A DNA stretch of 40,374 bases from an uncultured Treponema sp. (GCA_937894335.1 CALCRU010000056.1:1-40374), one strand, 5' to 3'. Positions 1-7,515 are shown, counted from the stretch's first letter. Notes: generated from the sequence alone by a model not told the origin. Made by a program: numbers and translations.

Positions 1-56
1 TTTTTGAGAAAACGCCTTTTTCAAGAAAACGGCTTGTTAATCAGCGTTTCCTTAGA

Positions 57-1412
57 TTATACCAATCCCTGAGCGACCATAGCTTTGGCTACTTTGACGA
101 AGCCAGCGATGTTAGCACCTGCTACATAGTCACCTTCGGTTGCGTACTTCTTTGCAGTGTTGTAAGCATTGTCGTGGATGTTTGTCATAATCTGCTTGAG
201 TTTTGCATCAACTTCTTCGAAAGACCATGACAGGCGTTCTGAGTTCTGGCTCATTTCAAGACCAGAAACTGCTACACCACCAGCGTTAGATGCTTTTCCA
301 GGAGCAAAGATAACCTTGTTCTTCTGGAAGTATTCAATTGCTTCTGCACGAGTAGGCATGTTTGCGCCTTCTGCAACAAGGCGAACTTTATTTGCAACCA
401 TCTTCTTTGCATCCTCAAGATAGATTTCGTCCTGAGTTGCGCAGGGGAATGCAAGGTCAGCCTTAACACCCCATGGCTTCTGTCCCTTGAAGAACTTTGC
501 CTTGGGATACTTCTTCACATAAACATCAATCTTTTCGTGCTTAGCGCGGAACTTCTTGACATACTCAAGTTTCTTCTGGTCAATTCCTTCTTCATCAAGA
601 ATGTATCCAGTAGAGTCAGAAAGTGTAATTACCTTTCCGCCCAACTGAATGAGTTTTTCTGTTGCAAACTGAGCAACATTTCCGTCACCAGAAACAATGC
701 AGGTCTTTCCCTTGAAGTCTTCGCCAATTTTTGCAAGCATGCATTCGGTAAAGTAAATGAGTCCGTAACCAGTAGCTTCGGGGCGTGCAAGTGAACCACC
801 AAATTCAAGTCCCTTTCCTGTAAGAACACCAGTGTATTCGTTGCGCAGTCTCTTGTACTGTCCGAACATGTATGCAACTTCGCGTCCACCAACCCCCTTG
901 TCTCCAGCAGGAACATCTGTGTCAGGACCAATGTGGCGGTAAAGTTCTGTCATAAATGACTGGCAGAAACGCATAACTTCAGCATCAGATTTTCCGTGGG
1001 CATCAAAGTCTGAACCACCTTTTCCGCCTCCCATAGGAAGTGTTGTAAGGCTGTTTTTAAGAACCTGTTCAAATCCAAGGAATTTAAGAACATCAAGACC
1101 TACTTCAGGACTAAAGCGAAGTCCTCCCTTGTAAGGTCCGATTGCACTTGAGAACTGTACGCGGAATCCGCGGTTAACATGTGGCTTTCCCTTATCATCT
1201 GTCCAAGGAACACGGAACATAATGATGCGCTCTGGTTCAACAAGGCGCTCAAGAACTGCATTCTTTTCAAGTTCTGGCATTTTGTCTACAACAGGAGAAA
1301 TTGTCTCAAGAACGAGACCTACAGCCTGAAGAAAATGTCCCTGGTCTGCATAGCGGGCGCTTACATCGTCCCAAACACGCTTGCAGTACGCATTCTTAAT
1401 TTTATAATCCAT
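57..1412 (-). CDS. gdhA: NADP-type glutamate dehydrogenase
   Basis: Cytoplasmic hexameric enzyme that interconverts 2-oxoglutarate plus ammonium and glutamate. The 451-aa product has the usual length of the bacterial small-hexamer family. The N-terminal catalytic domain holds the substrate-lysine motif PMGGGKGGSDFD and the DVPAGDKGVGGREV stretch; the Rossmann half holds CIVSGDGNVAQF. An upstream in-frame ATG at 1499 would add 29 residues that do not look like this family. The ATG at 1412 is preceded by an AGAAGGGG ribosome site about 7 nt away, so I chose it. The gene stands alone and is divergent from the acyltransferase at 1611. The 18-bp palindrome at 1483-1500 lies in its upstream region and may be an operator. 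It pairs logically with glutamine synthetase at 7516 for ammonium assimilation. Confidence 0.97.
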   Translation of the reverse strand: MDYKIKNAYCKRVWDDVSARYADQGHFLQAVGLVLETISPVVDKMPELEKNAVLERLVEPERIIMFRVPWTDDKGKPHVNRGFRVQFSSAIGPYKGGLRFSPEVGLDVLKFLGFEQVLKNSLTTLPMGGGKGGSDFDAHGKSDAEVMRFCQSFMTELYRHIGPDTDVPAGDKGVGGREVAYMFGQYKRLRNEYTGVLTGKGLEFGGSLARPEATGYGLIYFTECMLAKIGEDFKGKTCIVSGDGNVAQFATEKLIQLGGKVITLSDSTGYILDEEGIDQKKLEYVKKFRAKHEKIDVYVKKYPKAKFFKGQKPWGVKADLAFPCATQDEIYLEDAKKMVANKVRLVAEGANMPTRAEAIEYFQKNKVIFAPGKASNAGGVAVSGLEMSQNSERLSWSFEEVDAKLKQIMTNIHDNAYNTAKKYATEGDYVAGANIAGFVKVAKAMVAQGLV

Positions 1413-1424
1413 AAGTGACCCCTT

Positions 1425-1440
1425 CTCGCTCACGGGCGAG
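1425..1440 (-). promoter_or_regulatory. Small hairpin in the gdhA leader
   Basis: A 5-bp stem (CTCGC/GCGAG) with a 6-nt loop lies directly upstream of the gdhA ribosome site. It could affect ribosome access, but a stem this short may be chance. Confidence 0.3.
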
Positions 1441-1482
1441 TATGAGCAGTCTATCGCATTTTTTTTACTTTGAAAAGTATTT

Positions 1483-1500
1483 TTTGCATAATTATGCAAA
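1483..1500. promoter_or_regulatory. Perfect 18-bp palindrome upstream of gdhA
   Basis: TTTGCATAATTATGCAAA is a perfect inverted repeat in the intergenic region between divergent gdhA and the acyltransferase gene. It sits upstream of a plausible gdhA promoter (TTTTCA, 17 nt, TAGACT on the minus strand). The core resembles an ARG box (TGAATAATTATTCA) with two symmetric changes, so an ArgR-like or other nitrogen regulator is possible. The regulator is not in this window. Confidence 0.55.
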
Positions 1501-1551
1501 TTTTATCATTTTTTTTGAATAAATCTATCATTCTTTAAGGTTTTTTATAGA

Positions 1552-1580
1552 TTGACAATACGGCACAGAGGATTTAAAAT
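1552..1580 (+). promoter_or_regulatory. Promoter of the acyltransferase gene
   Basis: A consensus -35 TTGACA (1552-1557) is followed after 17 nt by TAAAAT (1575-1580). The predicted transcript starts near 1587, and its short leader carries AGAGGA before the ATG at 1611. Confidence 0.7.
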
Positions 1581-1610
1581 ATAGACATTATTCTATACAG
1601 AGGATTTTGT

Positions 1611-2504
1611 ATGAAGGGTATTCCATTACGGCAGGTCATTGCACCGTTTTTGAAGGAACTTACAACTGCATCTCATGCCGCAGACAAAATTGACAGCACA
1701 AATGTATATCAGGAAGCGAATCCAGTAACCAAAATGTATATGGACAAGGTTGTGTCAGAGTACACGCTTCCCCAGAGCCATCTTGAAGGTCGCGAAAACT
1801 TTATAGACTTTTACGAACAGGTTAAGGCAGGAAAGCACGGACTCATACTGATGGAGCACTACAGCAACACTGATCTGCCCTCACTGTTTTATCAGTTGGA
1901 AAAAGACGGAGATCCTCGTCTTGCAGAACTTTCAAAGCACATTGTTGCCATAGCAGGAATGAAACTTAACGAGGCCGACCCCACCGTAAAGGCGTTTGCA
2001 GAAGGATTTACCCGTGTAGTAATCTATCCTACAAGAAGCCTCGATGCAAAAGAAGAAAATGCAGCAAACGAAGAAGAAAAAAAGACTGAAGAGCAGCGCG
2101 CAAGAAAAATAAACATGGCGGCAATGCGTGCAATGGACGAATGCAAGAAGCGCGGAGATATAATTCTTGTGTTTCCCTCAGGAACCCGTTACCGCCCTGG
2201 AAAGCCCGAAACAAAAAAAGGCCTAAGAGAAATAGATAGTTACCTTCGCCTCTTTGACATAGTAATTTTGGTAAGCATAAATGGATGTTGCCTTACCATT
2301 CAAGACGAAGACATGCTGAACGATTTGATTGCACCTGTAAATCAGATTATGGCGGCCAGTCCAGTAATTGAATGTAAGCCTTTCCGCAAAAACTTTATGG
2401 ACGCTCTGCCACAGGACGAAAGCGACCCCAAGCAGAAAATGATAGACCATGTAATGGAACTACTTGAGGAACAGCACAACAAGTACGAATCTTACCGTGC
2501 CTAA
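1611..2504 (+). CDS. PlsC-like glycerophospholipid acyltransferase
   Basis: Probable acyltransferase of phospholipid synthesis, transferring an acyl chain to glycerol-3-phosphate or lysophosphatidate at the membrane surface. The 297-aa protein shows the family's HX4D catalytic motif (HYSNTD, about residue 82) and the later FPSGTR block that matches the FPEGTR substrate-binding motif. It has no obvious transmembrane helix and carries a charged Glu/Lys-rich insertion around residues 147-165, which suggests a soluble or peripheral enzyme closer to the chlamydial/plastid type than to classic PlsC. Which acyl acceptor it uses cannot be told from sequence. The ATG has AGAGGA about 7 nt upstream and its own promoter. 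Its end overlaps the proposed GTG start of the methyltransferase gene by 8 nt. Confidence 0.85.
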   Translation: MKGIPLRQVIAPFLKELTTASHAADKIDSTNVYQEANPVTKMYMDKVVSEYTLPQSHLEGRENFIDFYEQVKAGKHGLILMEHYSNTDLPSLFYQLEKDGDPRLAELSKHIVAIAGMKLNEADPTVKAFAEGFTRVVIYPTRSLDAKEENAANEEEKKTEEQRARKINMAAMRAMDECKKRGDIILVFPSGTRYRPGKPETKKGLREIDSYLRLFDIVILVSINGCCLTIQDEDMLNDLIAPVNQIMAASPVIECKPFRKNFMDALPQDESDPKQKMIDHVMELLEEQHNKYESYRA

Positions 2505-3459
2505 GGAAAAGTCTCCTCTAAACAAAACCCTAACCCTCTCTGCGGAAGAAGAAAATTTCTTTTTTTCTCAATGCATTGATTTTTCTTCTTGCAAAGAGAT
2601 TCCTCCCCTTACCGTGGAAGACATAGAAGACAAGACCTTGTGCGGAGACAGCTTTTTGGCACTTGCTTCTCTTCCAAAAAATTTTTCACGACTTGCCATA
2701 GTAGACCCTCCCTATAACATAGAAAAAAACTATGACGGATCAGTCTTTAAAAGCATGAGTGAAGCAGAATACGAAGACTACACAGAAAAATATCTTTCGC
2801 TGATTTTGCCGGCTCTTACCACAGACGCAAGCATTTACATCTGTTGTGACTGGAAAAGTAGCATATCAATTTCCAAAGTCCTCTGCAAATTCAAGGAGCG
2901 TAAGCTTTTAAAAATCAGAAACAGAATAACCTGGCAAAGAGAAAAAGGGCGGGGTGCAAAAGAAAACTGGAAGAACGGCATGGAAGACATATGGTTCTGC
3001 ACAAGGGGAAATGATTATGTCTTTAATCTTGATGCAGTAAAAATTAGGCGCAGGGTGATTGCCCCCTACAGAGAAAACGGGAATCCTAAAGATTGGACGG
3101 AAAGCAAAAGCGGAAAATTTAGAGACACCTGTCCTTCAAATTTTTGGGATGACATTTCCATTCCTTTCTGGAGCATGGCCGAAAACACTGAGCATCCGAC
3201 ACAAAAACCAGAAAAACTTATTGCAAAGTTAATTCTTGCTTCAAGTTGTCCGGGGGATGTAATTCTTGATCCCTTTGCCGGAAGTGGCACAAGTCAGGTA
3301 ACGGCAAAAAAACTGGGCAGGCATTTTGTGGGAATAGAAAAAAGCAGGACTTACTGTGCATGGGCGCAAAAAAGACTGCAGGATGCCCAGTCAGACAGAA
3401 AAATTCAGGGCTATGCAGACGGTGTGTTCTGGGAGCGAAACTCTGGCTGCTCTTCTTAA
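2497..3459 (+). CDS. Orphan beta-class adenine-specific DNA methyltransferase
   Basis: Methylates adenine N6 in a specific DNA sequence using S-adenosylmethionine. The motif order is that of the beta class: the catalytic DPPYN block (about residues 70-74) comes first, then a target-recognition region, HPTQKP, and finally the SAM-binding DPFAGSGT near the C-terminus. The start is uncertain. GTG at 2497 overlaps the acyltransferase end by 8 nt, TTG at 2464 would add 11 residues, and no candidate has a convincing ribosome site. No restriction endonuclease is adjacent, so it looks like a solitary methylase that may regulate expression or replication, as CcrM and Dam do, or be a remnant of a restriction system. 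Specificity cannot be predicted here. Confidence 0.88.
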   Translation: MPKEKSPLNKTLTLSAEEENFFFSQCIDFSSCKEIPPLTVEDIEDKTLCGDSFLALASLPKNFSRLAIVDPPYNIEKNYDGSVFKSMSEAEYEDYTEKYLSLILPALTTDASIYICCDWKSSISISKVLCKFKERKLLKIRNRITWQREKGRGAKENWKNGMEDIWFCTRGNDYVFNLDAVKIRRRVIAPYRENGNPKDWTESKSGKFRDTCPSNFWDDISIPFWSMAENTEHPTQKPEKLIAKLILASSCPGDVILDPFAGSGTSQVTAKKLGRHFVGIEKSRTYCAWAQKRLQDAQSDRKIQGYADGVFWERNSGCSS

Positions 3460-3487
3460 TTCTGCATAAGGTCGGCGGCTTCTTCGC

Positions 3488-3504
3488 TTCAAATCTTAGA
3501 TGGC
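3488..3504 (+). repeat. 17-bp copy of the tRNA 3' end, inverted
   Basis: TTCAAATCTTAGATGGC on the plus strand is identical to the T-loop, 3' T-stem and acceptor strand of the tRNA encoded on the minus strand at 3576-3648 (plus coordinates 3579-3595). The match stops exactly at 17 bases. It lies between the methyltransferase stop and the tRNA terminator. Confidence 0.8.
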
Positions 3505-3532
3505 TTCTGCAGGATTAGTTTTTTTGGGACAT

Positions 3533-3566
3533 AAAAAAAAGAGAATGCATTTACTTCTGCATTCTC
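3533..3566 (-). terminator. Intrinsic terminator of the tRNA gene
   Basis: A perfect 9-bp stem (GAGAATGCA/TGCATTCTC) with an 8-nt loop is followed on the minus strand by eight T residues. It sits just past the tRNA 3' end. Confidence 0.85.
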
Positions 3567-3575
3567 AAAAAATAA

Positions 3576-3648
3576 TGGGCCATCTAAGATTTGAACTTAG
3601 GACCAAAGGATTATGAGTCCTCTGCTCTAACCGCTGAGCTAATGGCCC
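3576..3648 (-). tRNA. tRNA with CAT anticodon (Met or lysidine-Ile2)
   Basis: The 73-nt minus-strand sequence folds as a full cloverleaf: 7-bp acceptor GGGCCAT/ATGGCCC, D-arm GCTC...GAGC, anticodon stem GAGGA/TCCTT with loop CTCATAA, T-arm CTAAG-TTCAAAT-CTTAG, and discriminator A. The 3' CCA is not encoded. A CAT anticodon fits elongator Met or the minor Ile tRNA modified to lysidine by TilS. The TTAGCTCAGCGGTTAGAGCA block and the TTTGGTC variable region look more like E. coli tRNA-Ile2 than its elongator tRNA-Met, so Ile2 is a real possibility. Initiator tRNA is unlikely because position 1 pairs. Confidence 0.93.
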
Positions 3649-3664
3649 GAATCTGATGACAGAT

Positions 3665-3694
3665 ATACTATCACAAAATCGTGGCCTTAGTCAA
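3665..3694 (-). promoter_or_regulatory. Promoter of the tRNA gene
   Basis: On the minus strand, TTGACT (3694-3689) and TAGTAT (3670-3665) are 18 nt apart and would start transcription about 10 nt before the mature tRNA 5' end. Confidence 0.6.
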
Positions 3695-3706
3695 TCGCGA
3701 AAAGTT

Positions 3707-3949
3707 TCACACAGACATTACGGCTTTTGCAAGCTGGTCTGCGCAAGATGTGGGGCGGCGGCCGCAAAGGTTTCCTGCTAGTTTTGCGTGAATGTCTTCA
3801 GCCTTCATTCCTTCTAGCAGTTTAGAAATTGCCTTTAGGTTGCCGTTACATCCGCCCGTAAACGAAATGTTAGTAACAACTCCGTTTTCATCCTTGTCAA
3901 ACTTAATCTCTGTTGAACAAGTGTTTTCTGTCTTGTAAGTGTGTGTCAT
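3707..3949 (-). CDS. TSCPD domain protein (TIGR03905 type)
   Basis: Small 80-aa protein of the TSCPD family, related to a domain at the C-terminus of some ribonucleotide reductases; its biochemical role is not established. The visible features are the FTGGCNGNLKAI block and the C-terminal CGRRPTSCADQLAKAV signature with conserved cysteines that could bind metal or form disulfides. The ATG at 3949 follows the glutathione peroxidase stop by one base, and a GGAGG ribosome site lies inside the end of that gene, so the two are translationally linked. This suggests co-expression under OhrR control and a thiol or peroxide context. Confidence 0.85.
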   Translation of the reverse strand: MTHTYKTENTCSTEIKFDKDENGVVTNISFTGGCNGNLKAISKLLEGMKAEDIHAKLAGNLCGRRPTSCADQLAKAVMSV

Positions 3950-3950
3950 G

Positions 3951-4430
3951 TCATGCCTCCAAAGCCTTAGCTACATACTCATCTATTTTTTCCGGGGTAT
4001 CGGTTGGTGCAAACCTTTGGATTACAGAACCGTCCTTTGCTACTAAGAATTTCGTAAAGTTCCATTTGATTTTTGAGCCAAATTTTCCCTTCTGCTCACT
4101 TTTTAAATATGTGTACAAGGGAGACTCATTTTTTCCGTTTACATCGATTTTTGCAAACTGAGGAAAAGTAATGCCAAACCTTCCCGTACAAAACGAATGG
4201 ATTTCCTCATCAGAACCGGGAGCCTGTCCTGCAAACTGATTGCAGGGGAAGTCAAGAATTTCAAACCCTTTATCCTTATACTTGTCGTACAGATCCTGAA
4301 GTCCGTCATACTGGGGAGTAAAACCGCATCCGGTTGCAGTGTTTACAATAAGAAGAACCTTTCCTTCATAATTTTTCAAAGAAACATCAGTTCCATCCAT
4401 CGCCTTTACAGAATAATCATACAGTGCCAT
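3951..4430 (-). CDS. Glutathione peroxidase family (thiol peroxidase)
   Basis: Reduces hydrogen peroxide and organic peroxides in the cytoplasm. The 159-aa protein has the family catalytic set: peroxidatic Cys35 in NTATGCGFTPQY, Gln65 in FPCNQF, and the KWNFTKF block with Trp and Asn. The active residue is encoded as ordinary cysteine, not selenocysteine. Bacterial enzymes of this type usually draw electrons from thioredoxin. AGGAGG lies 6 nt before the ATG. It is divergent from an OhrR-type regulator, and one of the two OhrR-box-like operators lies over its likely promoter, so induction by organic peroxides is expected. Confidence 0.95.
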   Translation of the reverse strand: MALYDYSVKAMDGTDVSLKNYEGKVLLIVNTATGCGFTPQYDGLQDLYDKYKDKGFEILDFPCNQFAGQAPGSDEEIHSFCTGRFGITFPQFAKIDVNGKNESPLYTYLKSEQKGKFGSKIKWNFTKFLVAKDGSVIQRFAPTDTPEKIDEYVAKALEA

Positions 4431-4454
4431 ACAAGCCTCCTTTTTATTTACACA

Positions 4455-4472
4455 AATTAAATTGTATACAAT
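4455..4472. promoter_or_regulatory. OhrR-box-like operator, gpx-proximal copy
   Basis: AATTAAATTGTATACAAT contains the palindrome ATTGTATACAAT and matches the AT-rich OhrR box (TACAAATT/AATTTGTA type). It overlaps a minus-strand TACAAT that could be the -10 of the peroxidase gene. Confidence 0.72.
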
Positions 4473-4496
4473 CTAATAAAAATATAGCATAAGTCA

Positions 4497-4525
4497 TTGA
4501 TTTTGTCAATTAAATTGTGTACAAT
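4497..4525 (+). promoter_or_regulatory. Promoter of the OhrR-like regulator
   Basis: TTGATT (4497-4502) and TACAAT (4520-4525) are 17 nt apart. The second operator covers the spacer and -10, so the regulator should repress itself. Confidence 0.7.
4508..4525. promoter_or_regulatory. OhrR-box-like operator, regulator-proximal copy
   Basis: AATTAAATTGTGTACAAT differs from the first copy at one position and starts 53 bp after it in the same orientation, about five helical turns. Its palindrome AAATTG...CAATTT extends to 4527. Confidence 0.72.
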
Positions 4526-4542
4526 TTTATAAGAGGTAGAAG

Positions 4543-4980
4543 ATGGAAGCACAAGAAAAATTCAACCCACTTGCTTTGGACAACCAAATTTGCTTTGCGC
4601 TCTATGTATGCTCAAAAGAGATAATTCGGCATTACACTCCCCTTCTGGAACCGCTGGGACTTACATATACTTCCTACATTACCCTGCTGGGACTGTGGGA
4701 AAAAGACAACATTACCATCAAGGAACTTGGCGCAAAACTTTTTCTTGACTCAGGAACACTTACCCCTCTTTTAAAGAAAATGGAAGGTCAGGGTCTAATC
4801 AAAAGAACCCGAAGCAAGGATGACGAAAGAACAGTCTTTGTAACCCTTACGGACGAAGGAAAAGCTATGCGCAAAAAGTGCATAAAAATCCCCAGAGAAA
4901 TGGCCTGCAATAATTTTCTTGATTTGGAAACCGCCCAGACACTTTTAAAGTCCCTGCACACCATGATGGCCCAATTGTAG
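4543..4980 (+). CDS. ohrR: OhrR-type MarR family organic peroxide sensor
   Basis: DNA-binding repressor inactivated when a reactive cysteine is oxidised by organic hydroperoxides. The 145-aa protein has the OhrR N-terminal signature DNQICFALY with sensing Cys17, followed by the MarR winged helix (helix-turn-helix about residues 54-75, TIKELGAKLFLDSGTLTPLL) and the wing KRTRSKDDERTVFVTLT. A second Cys at 23 could support intramolecular disulfide formation. An AGAGG site precedes the ATG. It is divergent from the glutathione peroxidase gene with two shared operators between them, so the target is a peroxidase instead of the usual Ohr protein. Confidence 0.9.
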   Translation: MEAQEKFNPLALDNQICFALYVCSKEIIRHYTPLLEPLGLTYTSYITLLGLWEKDNITIKELGAKLFLDSGTLTPLLKKMEGQGLIKRTRSKDDERTVFVTLTDEGKAMRKKCIKIPREMACNNFLDLETAQTLLKSLHTMMAQL

Positions 4981-5016
4981 TAAACTATTCAACTTTATAG
5001 TGTATATATTTTTTAA

Positions 5017-5045
5017 TTGATAAATCACACAACTTCTGCTATACT
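5017..5045 (+). promoter_or_regulatory. Promoter of the chemoreceptor gene
   Basis: TTGATA (5017-5022) and TATACT (5040-5045) are 17 nt apart. The predicted leader is about 14 nt and contains the GAGGTAA ribosome site. The motif is sigma-70-like, not the sigma-28 type often used for motility genes. Confidence 0.7.
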
Positions 5046-5065
5046 ATATAATCACGAGGTAATCT

Positions 5066-6877
5066 ATGTCTTCTTTGAGAAAACGCTTTATCGCTTTTTT
5101 TGGACTTTTCGTTCTTCTTTCATGTACGATAATTGCCGCAATTGCATCCGTTTCAATCTTGCGCAACGGAGAAGTAATTGCAAACAGACAGGGTACACCG
5201 GTTGTCGAAAAGGCTTCAGAACTTATTGACGGTGACGAATTCGAAGCATTCCTTAAAAACCCCAGTGAAGATGATCCCTACTACGAAGAAGTTCGTCTTG
5301 CACTTCTTGACTTGGCGGAACTTTCCGGCTGTGCATACCTTTACACAATGTCTCCCATTAACGGAACTGTATATCAGTATGTCATAGATGGAAGTTGTGA
5401 CCCAAGCGATGAGGAAAACTTTTCTCCACTGGCTACCCGAGAAGATATCGAAGGATGGGGAAGCGCACCCTTTACAGTTATGGAAGTTGGTGGAGTTGCC
5501 AATTCTGGAATTGTTGAGCAGGAAGGCTGGGGCTTCCAAGCAAGTGCCTACAAGGCAATAGTTACCTCTCGTGGAACAATAGTCGGATTTATTGGCGTAG
5601 ACTATGATATGACAGATTTTGTAAACGCACTTAGAGTTTCAATTCTGCAGATTGTCATTGTTGCCCTCATCTTCCTCATTCTTGGAGTCATCTTGGTAAG
5701 TCTCTTTACAAGCAAGTTGTTCGGAAGCATTGCAAGAATCTCCAACGCGCTGGAAGACATTTCACAGGACAACGCAGACCTTACCACACGCATTCCTGTA
5801 CGAGGAAGGGATGAACTTTCAAAACTGTCCACAAACTGTAACATTCTTATTGAAAGGCTGGACAGGCTTATGAAGCTTCTGCAGGGTCAGGCCGGTATCT
5901 TAAAGGATTCAGGAAACTCTCTTTCTTCTACAATGAAGTCTCACATCCTTAAGGTTAAGAGCGTCGCAAACGATGTAATAGACATTGACTCTCAGATTAT
6001 GAAGCAGCGCAACAACATTGAATCAATCTCTAGCGAAATACTTGCAGTTGAAGAAGAAATTAAAAATCTTGACATGCGCATTGCCCGTCAGTCCGATGCA
6101 ATCCAGTCATCTTCTTCTGCAATCAATCAGATTTCCGCAAACATTCATTCAGTTGACAGCAGCATTACGGCAATCCTTGCAGAATACGACAACCTTGTAA
6201 AGGAATCAAATGCAGGACGCGCACTGGAGGACCTTGTTGCAGAACAGGTTGACCACATTGCAAAGCAGTCTGCAAACCTTAACGAAGCAAATGCGGCAAT
6301 CAGTGCAATTGCAGAACAGACAAACCTTCTTGCCATGAACGCCGCAATCGAAGCAGCCCACGCTGGAGAGTTGGGTAAGGGATTTGGTGTTGTTGCAGAC
6401 GAAATCCGTACTCTTGCAGAAACTTCAGCAACTCAGTCAGGCTCCATTAAGGAACTGCTTGAAGGAATTACAGAAGCAATCGACGGCATAGTTTCTTCTT
6501 CAAAGAAATCAGCAGATGCATTTGAGCGCGTAGGTTCAAAGATTTCCCAGATGGACGGCCTTATTAAGGAAGTTCAGACCGGAATGCAGGAACAGGATGC
6601 AGGAGTTGCAAACATTCTTCAGACAATGAAGACTTTGGATTCAACCACATCAGACATCAATAACGCCTCTACACACATGAAGACGGCAAGTTCAAAACTT
6701 ACTTCTAGCATGAAGACCCTTAGGGAGCTGTCTGCACAGACACAGAACCATTCTTCTACAGTTTCAAACGGCATGAGCGAAATCAAGAGCATGTCGGAAG
6801 AAGCAATGCGCGCAGCAGAACGAAATGTAGACGCAACAGACAAAGTTTCAGATCTTATTACAGGCTTCAAGGCCTAA
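5066..6877 (+). CDS. Methyl-accepting chemotaxis protein
   Basis: Transmembrane chemoreceptor that signals to the CheA/CheW array. The 603-aa protein has a first membrane helix at about residues 8-30, a periplasmic sensor of roughly 150 residues (GCAYLYTMSPINGTVYQYVIDG and GIVEQEGWGFQASAYKAI suggest a Cache-like fold), a second helix at about 190-213, a HAMP domain, and a long cytoplasmic coiled coil. The signalling tip is the highly conserved AEQTNLLAMNAAIEAAHAGE...GFGVVADEIRTLAE block at about residues 412-455. The ligand is unknown. The ATG follows GAGGTAA. The gene is monocistronic with its own promoter and a terminator at 6907. Confidence 0.96.
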   Translation: MSSLRKRFIAFFGLFVLLSCTIIAAIASVSILRNGEVIANRQGTPVVEKASELIDGDEFEAFLKNPSEDDPYYEEVRLALLDLAELSGCAYLYTMSPINGTVYQYVIDGSCDPSDEENFSPLATREDIEGWGSAPFTVMEVGGVANSGIVEQEGWGFQASAYKAIVTSRGTIVGFIGVDYDMTDFVNALRVSILQIVIVALIFLILGVILVSLFTSKLFGSIARISNALEDISQDNADLTTRIPVRGRDELSKLSTNCNILIERLDRLMKLLQGQAGILKDSGNSLSSTMKSHILKVKSVANDVIDIDSQIMKQRNNIESISSEILAVEEEIKNLDMRIARQSDAIQSSSSAINQISANIHSVDSSITAILAEYDNLVKESNAGRALEDLVAEQVDHIAKQSANLNEANAAISAIAEQTNLLAMNAAIEAAHAGELGKGFGVVADEIRTLAETSATQSGSIKELLEGITEAIDGIVSSSKKSADAFERVGSKISQMDGLIKEVQTGMQEQDAGVANILQTMKTLDSTTSDINNASTHMKTASSKLTSSMKTLRELSAQTQNHSSTVSNGMSEIKSMSEEAMRAAERNVDATDKVSDLITGFKA

Positions 6878-6906
6878 AAACTTACGGTCTGCACTAAATA
6901 AGAAGA

Positions 6907-6937
6907 CGGTCCCGCTTAAGGCAGGGCTGTTTTTTTT
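6907..6937 (+). terminator. Terminator after the chemoreceptor gene
   Basis: An imperfect 9-bp stem (CGGTCCCGC/GCAGGGCTG, including two G-U pairs and one mismatch) with a 5-nt loop is followed by eight T residues, just before the end of the convergent ANTAR gene. Confidence 0.7.
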
Positions 6938-6945
6938 GCATAGGA

Positions 6946-7515
6946 TTACTGTTCGTATGTTCGCAGAATGTTTTCGGCGGTTGCTAGACGAGTTTGCCGC
7001 AGGTTCATGCTCTGCTTTTCTATGTAGCGCTGGGCTTGAGGTTCAGTCATTTTTAAAACCTGAATCAGTACCAACTTTGCTCTGTCTACAATGCGGATTT
7101 CTTCAATCTTCTGCTGTAGCTTTAGATTTTCGTTTTCAAGTTTCATCACCCTCTTGCGGCTCGCAGAAAGAAGTTTTACAGCCTGATAAAAAAATTCTGG
7201 GCTTAAGGGTTTGGGCAAAGTGAACACGCCAAAGTCTTCCACTACATCGCTTACATCATAGGCACGGGAACTGTCAACCATGAGGATTATTCCAGCAGTA
7301 GTTTTTTCTGAAGCCACAATGGAAAGATCGTCTCCTGCTTCATCGGGCAGGGGTGAGTCAATTAGAATAAGGTCAAAGTCCTGTTCCGTTATGGCACGCC
7401 GAGCTTCCGCTCCCGTCTGAGCAGTAACAATCCGCCCAACAGATTCAAGACGAAGCAAGTCTCCCAGTACGGCCATTACGGCACTGGTGCTGCTTACAAT
7501 CAGAATGGCATCCAC
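6946..7515 (-). CDS. ANTAR-domain response regulator
   Basis: Probable transcription antitermination factor that binds paired RNA hairpins. The 189-aa protein has an N-terminal receiver-like domain (residues 1-120, with LILIDSPLPDEAGDD around the usual phospho-acceptor position) and a coiled-coil linker followed by an ANTAR domain (about 130-189). The start is GTG at 7515, directly next to the glutamine synthetase stop with no spacer, so translation is likely coupled. Family members such as NasR, AmiR and EutV regulate nitrogen or amine metabolism; here the operon partners are glutamine synthetase and GlmS. No histidine kinase is adjacent. The RNA target is not identified in this window. Confidence 0.92.
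   Translation of the reverse strand: MDAILIVSSTSAVMAVLGDLLRLESVGRIVTAQTGAEARRAITEQDFDLILIDSPLPDEAGDDLSIVASEKTTAGIILMVDSSRAYDVSDVVEDFGVFTLPKPLSPEFFYQAVKLLSASRKRVMKLENENLKLQQKIEEIRIVDRAKLVLIQVLKMTEPQAQRYIEKQSMNLRQTRLATAENILRTYEQ

Noticed and set aside
1..50. Imperfect hairpin downstream of gdhA (TTGAGAAAA...TTTTTCAA) as a terminator
   Set aside because: On the minus strand the tail after the stem is A-rich, not T-rich, and the window begins here, so termination cannot be supported.
3951..4430. Selenoprotein glutathione peroxidase
   Set aside because: The catalytic position 35 is an ordinary cysteine codon; there is no in-frame TGA.
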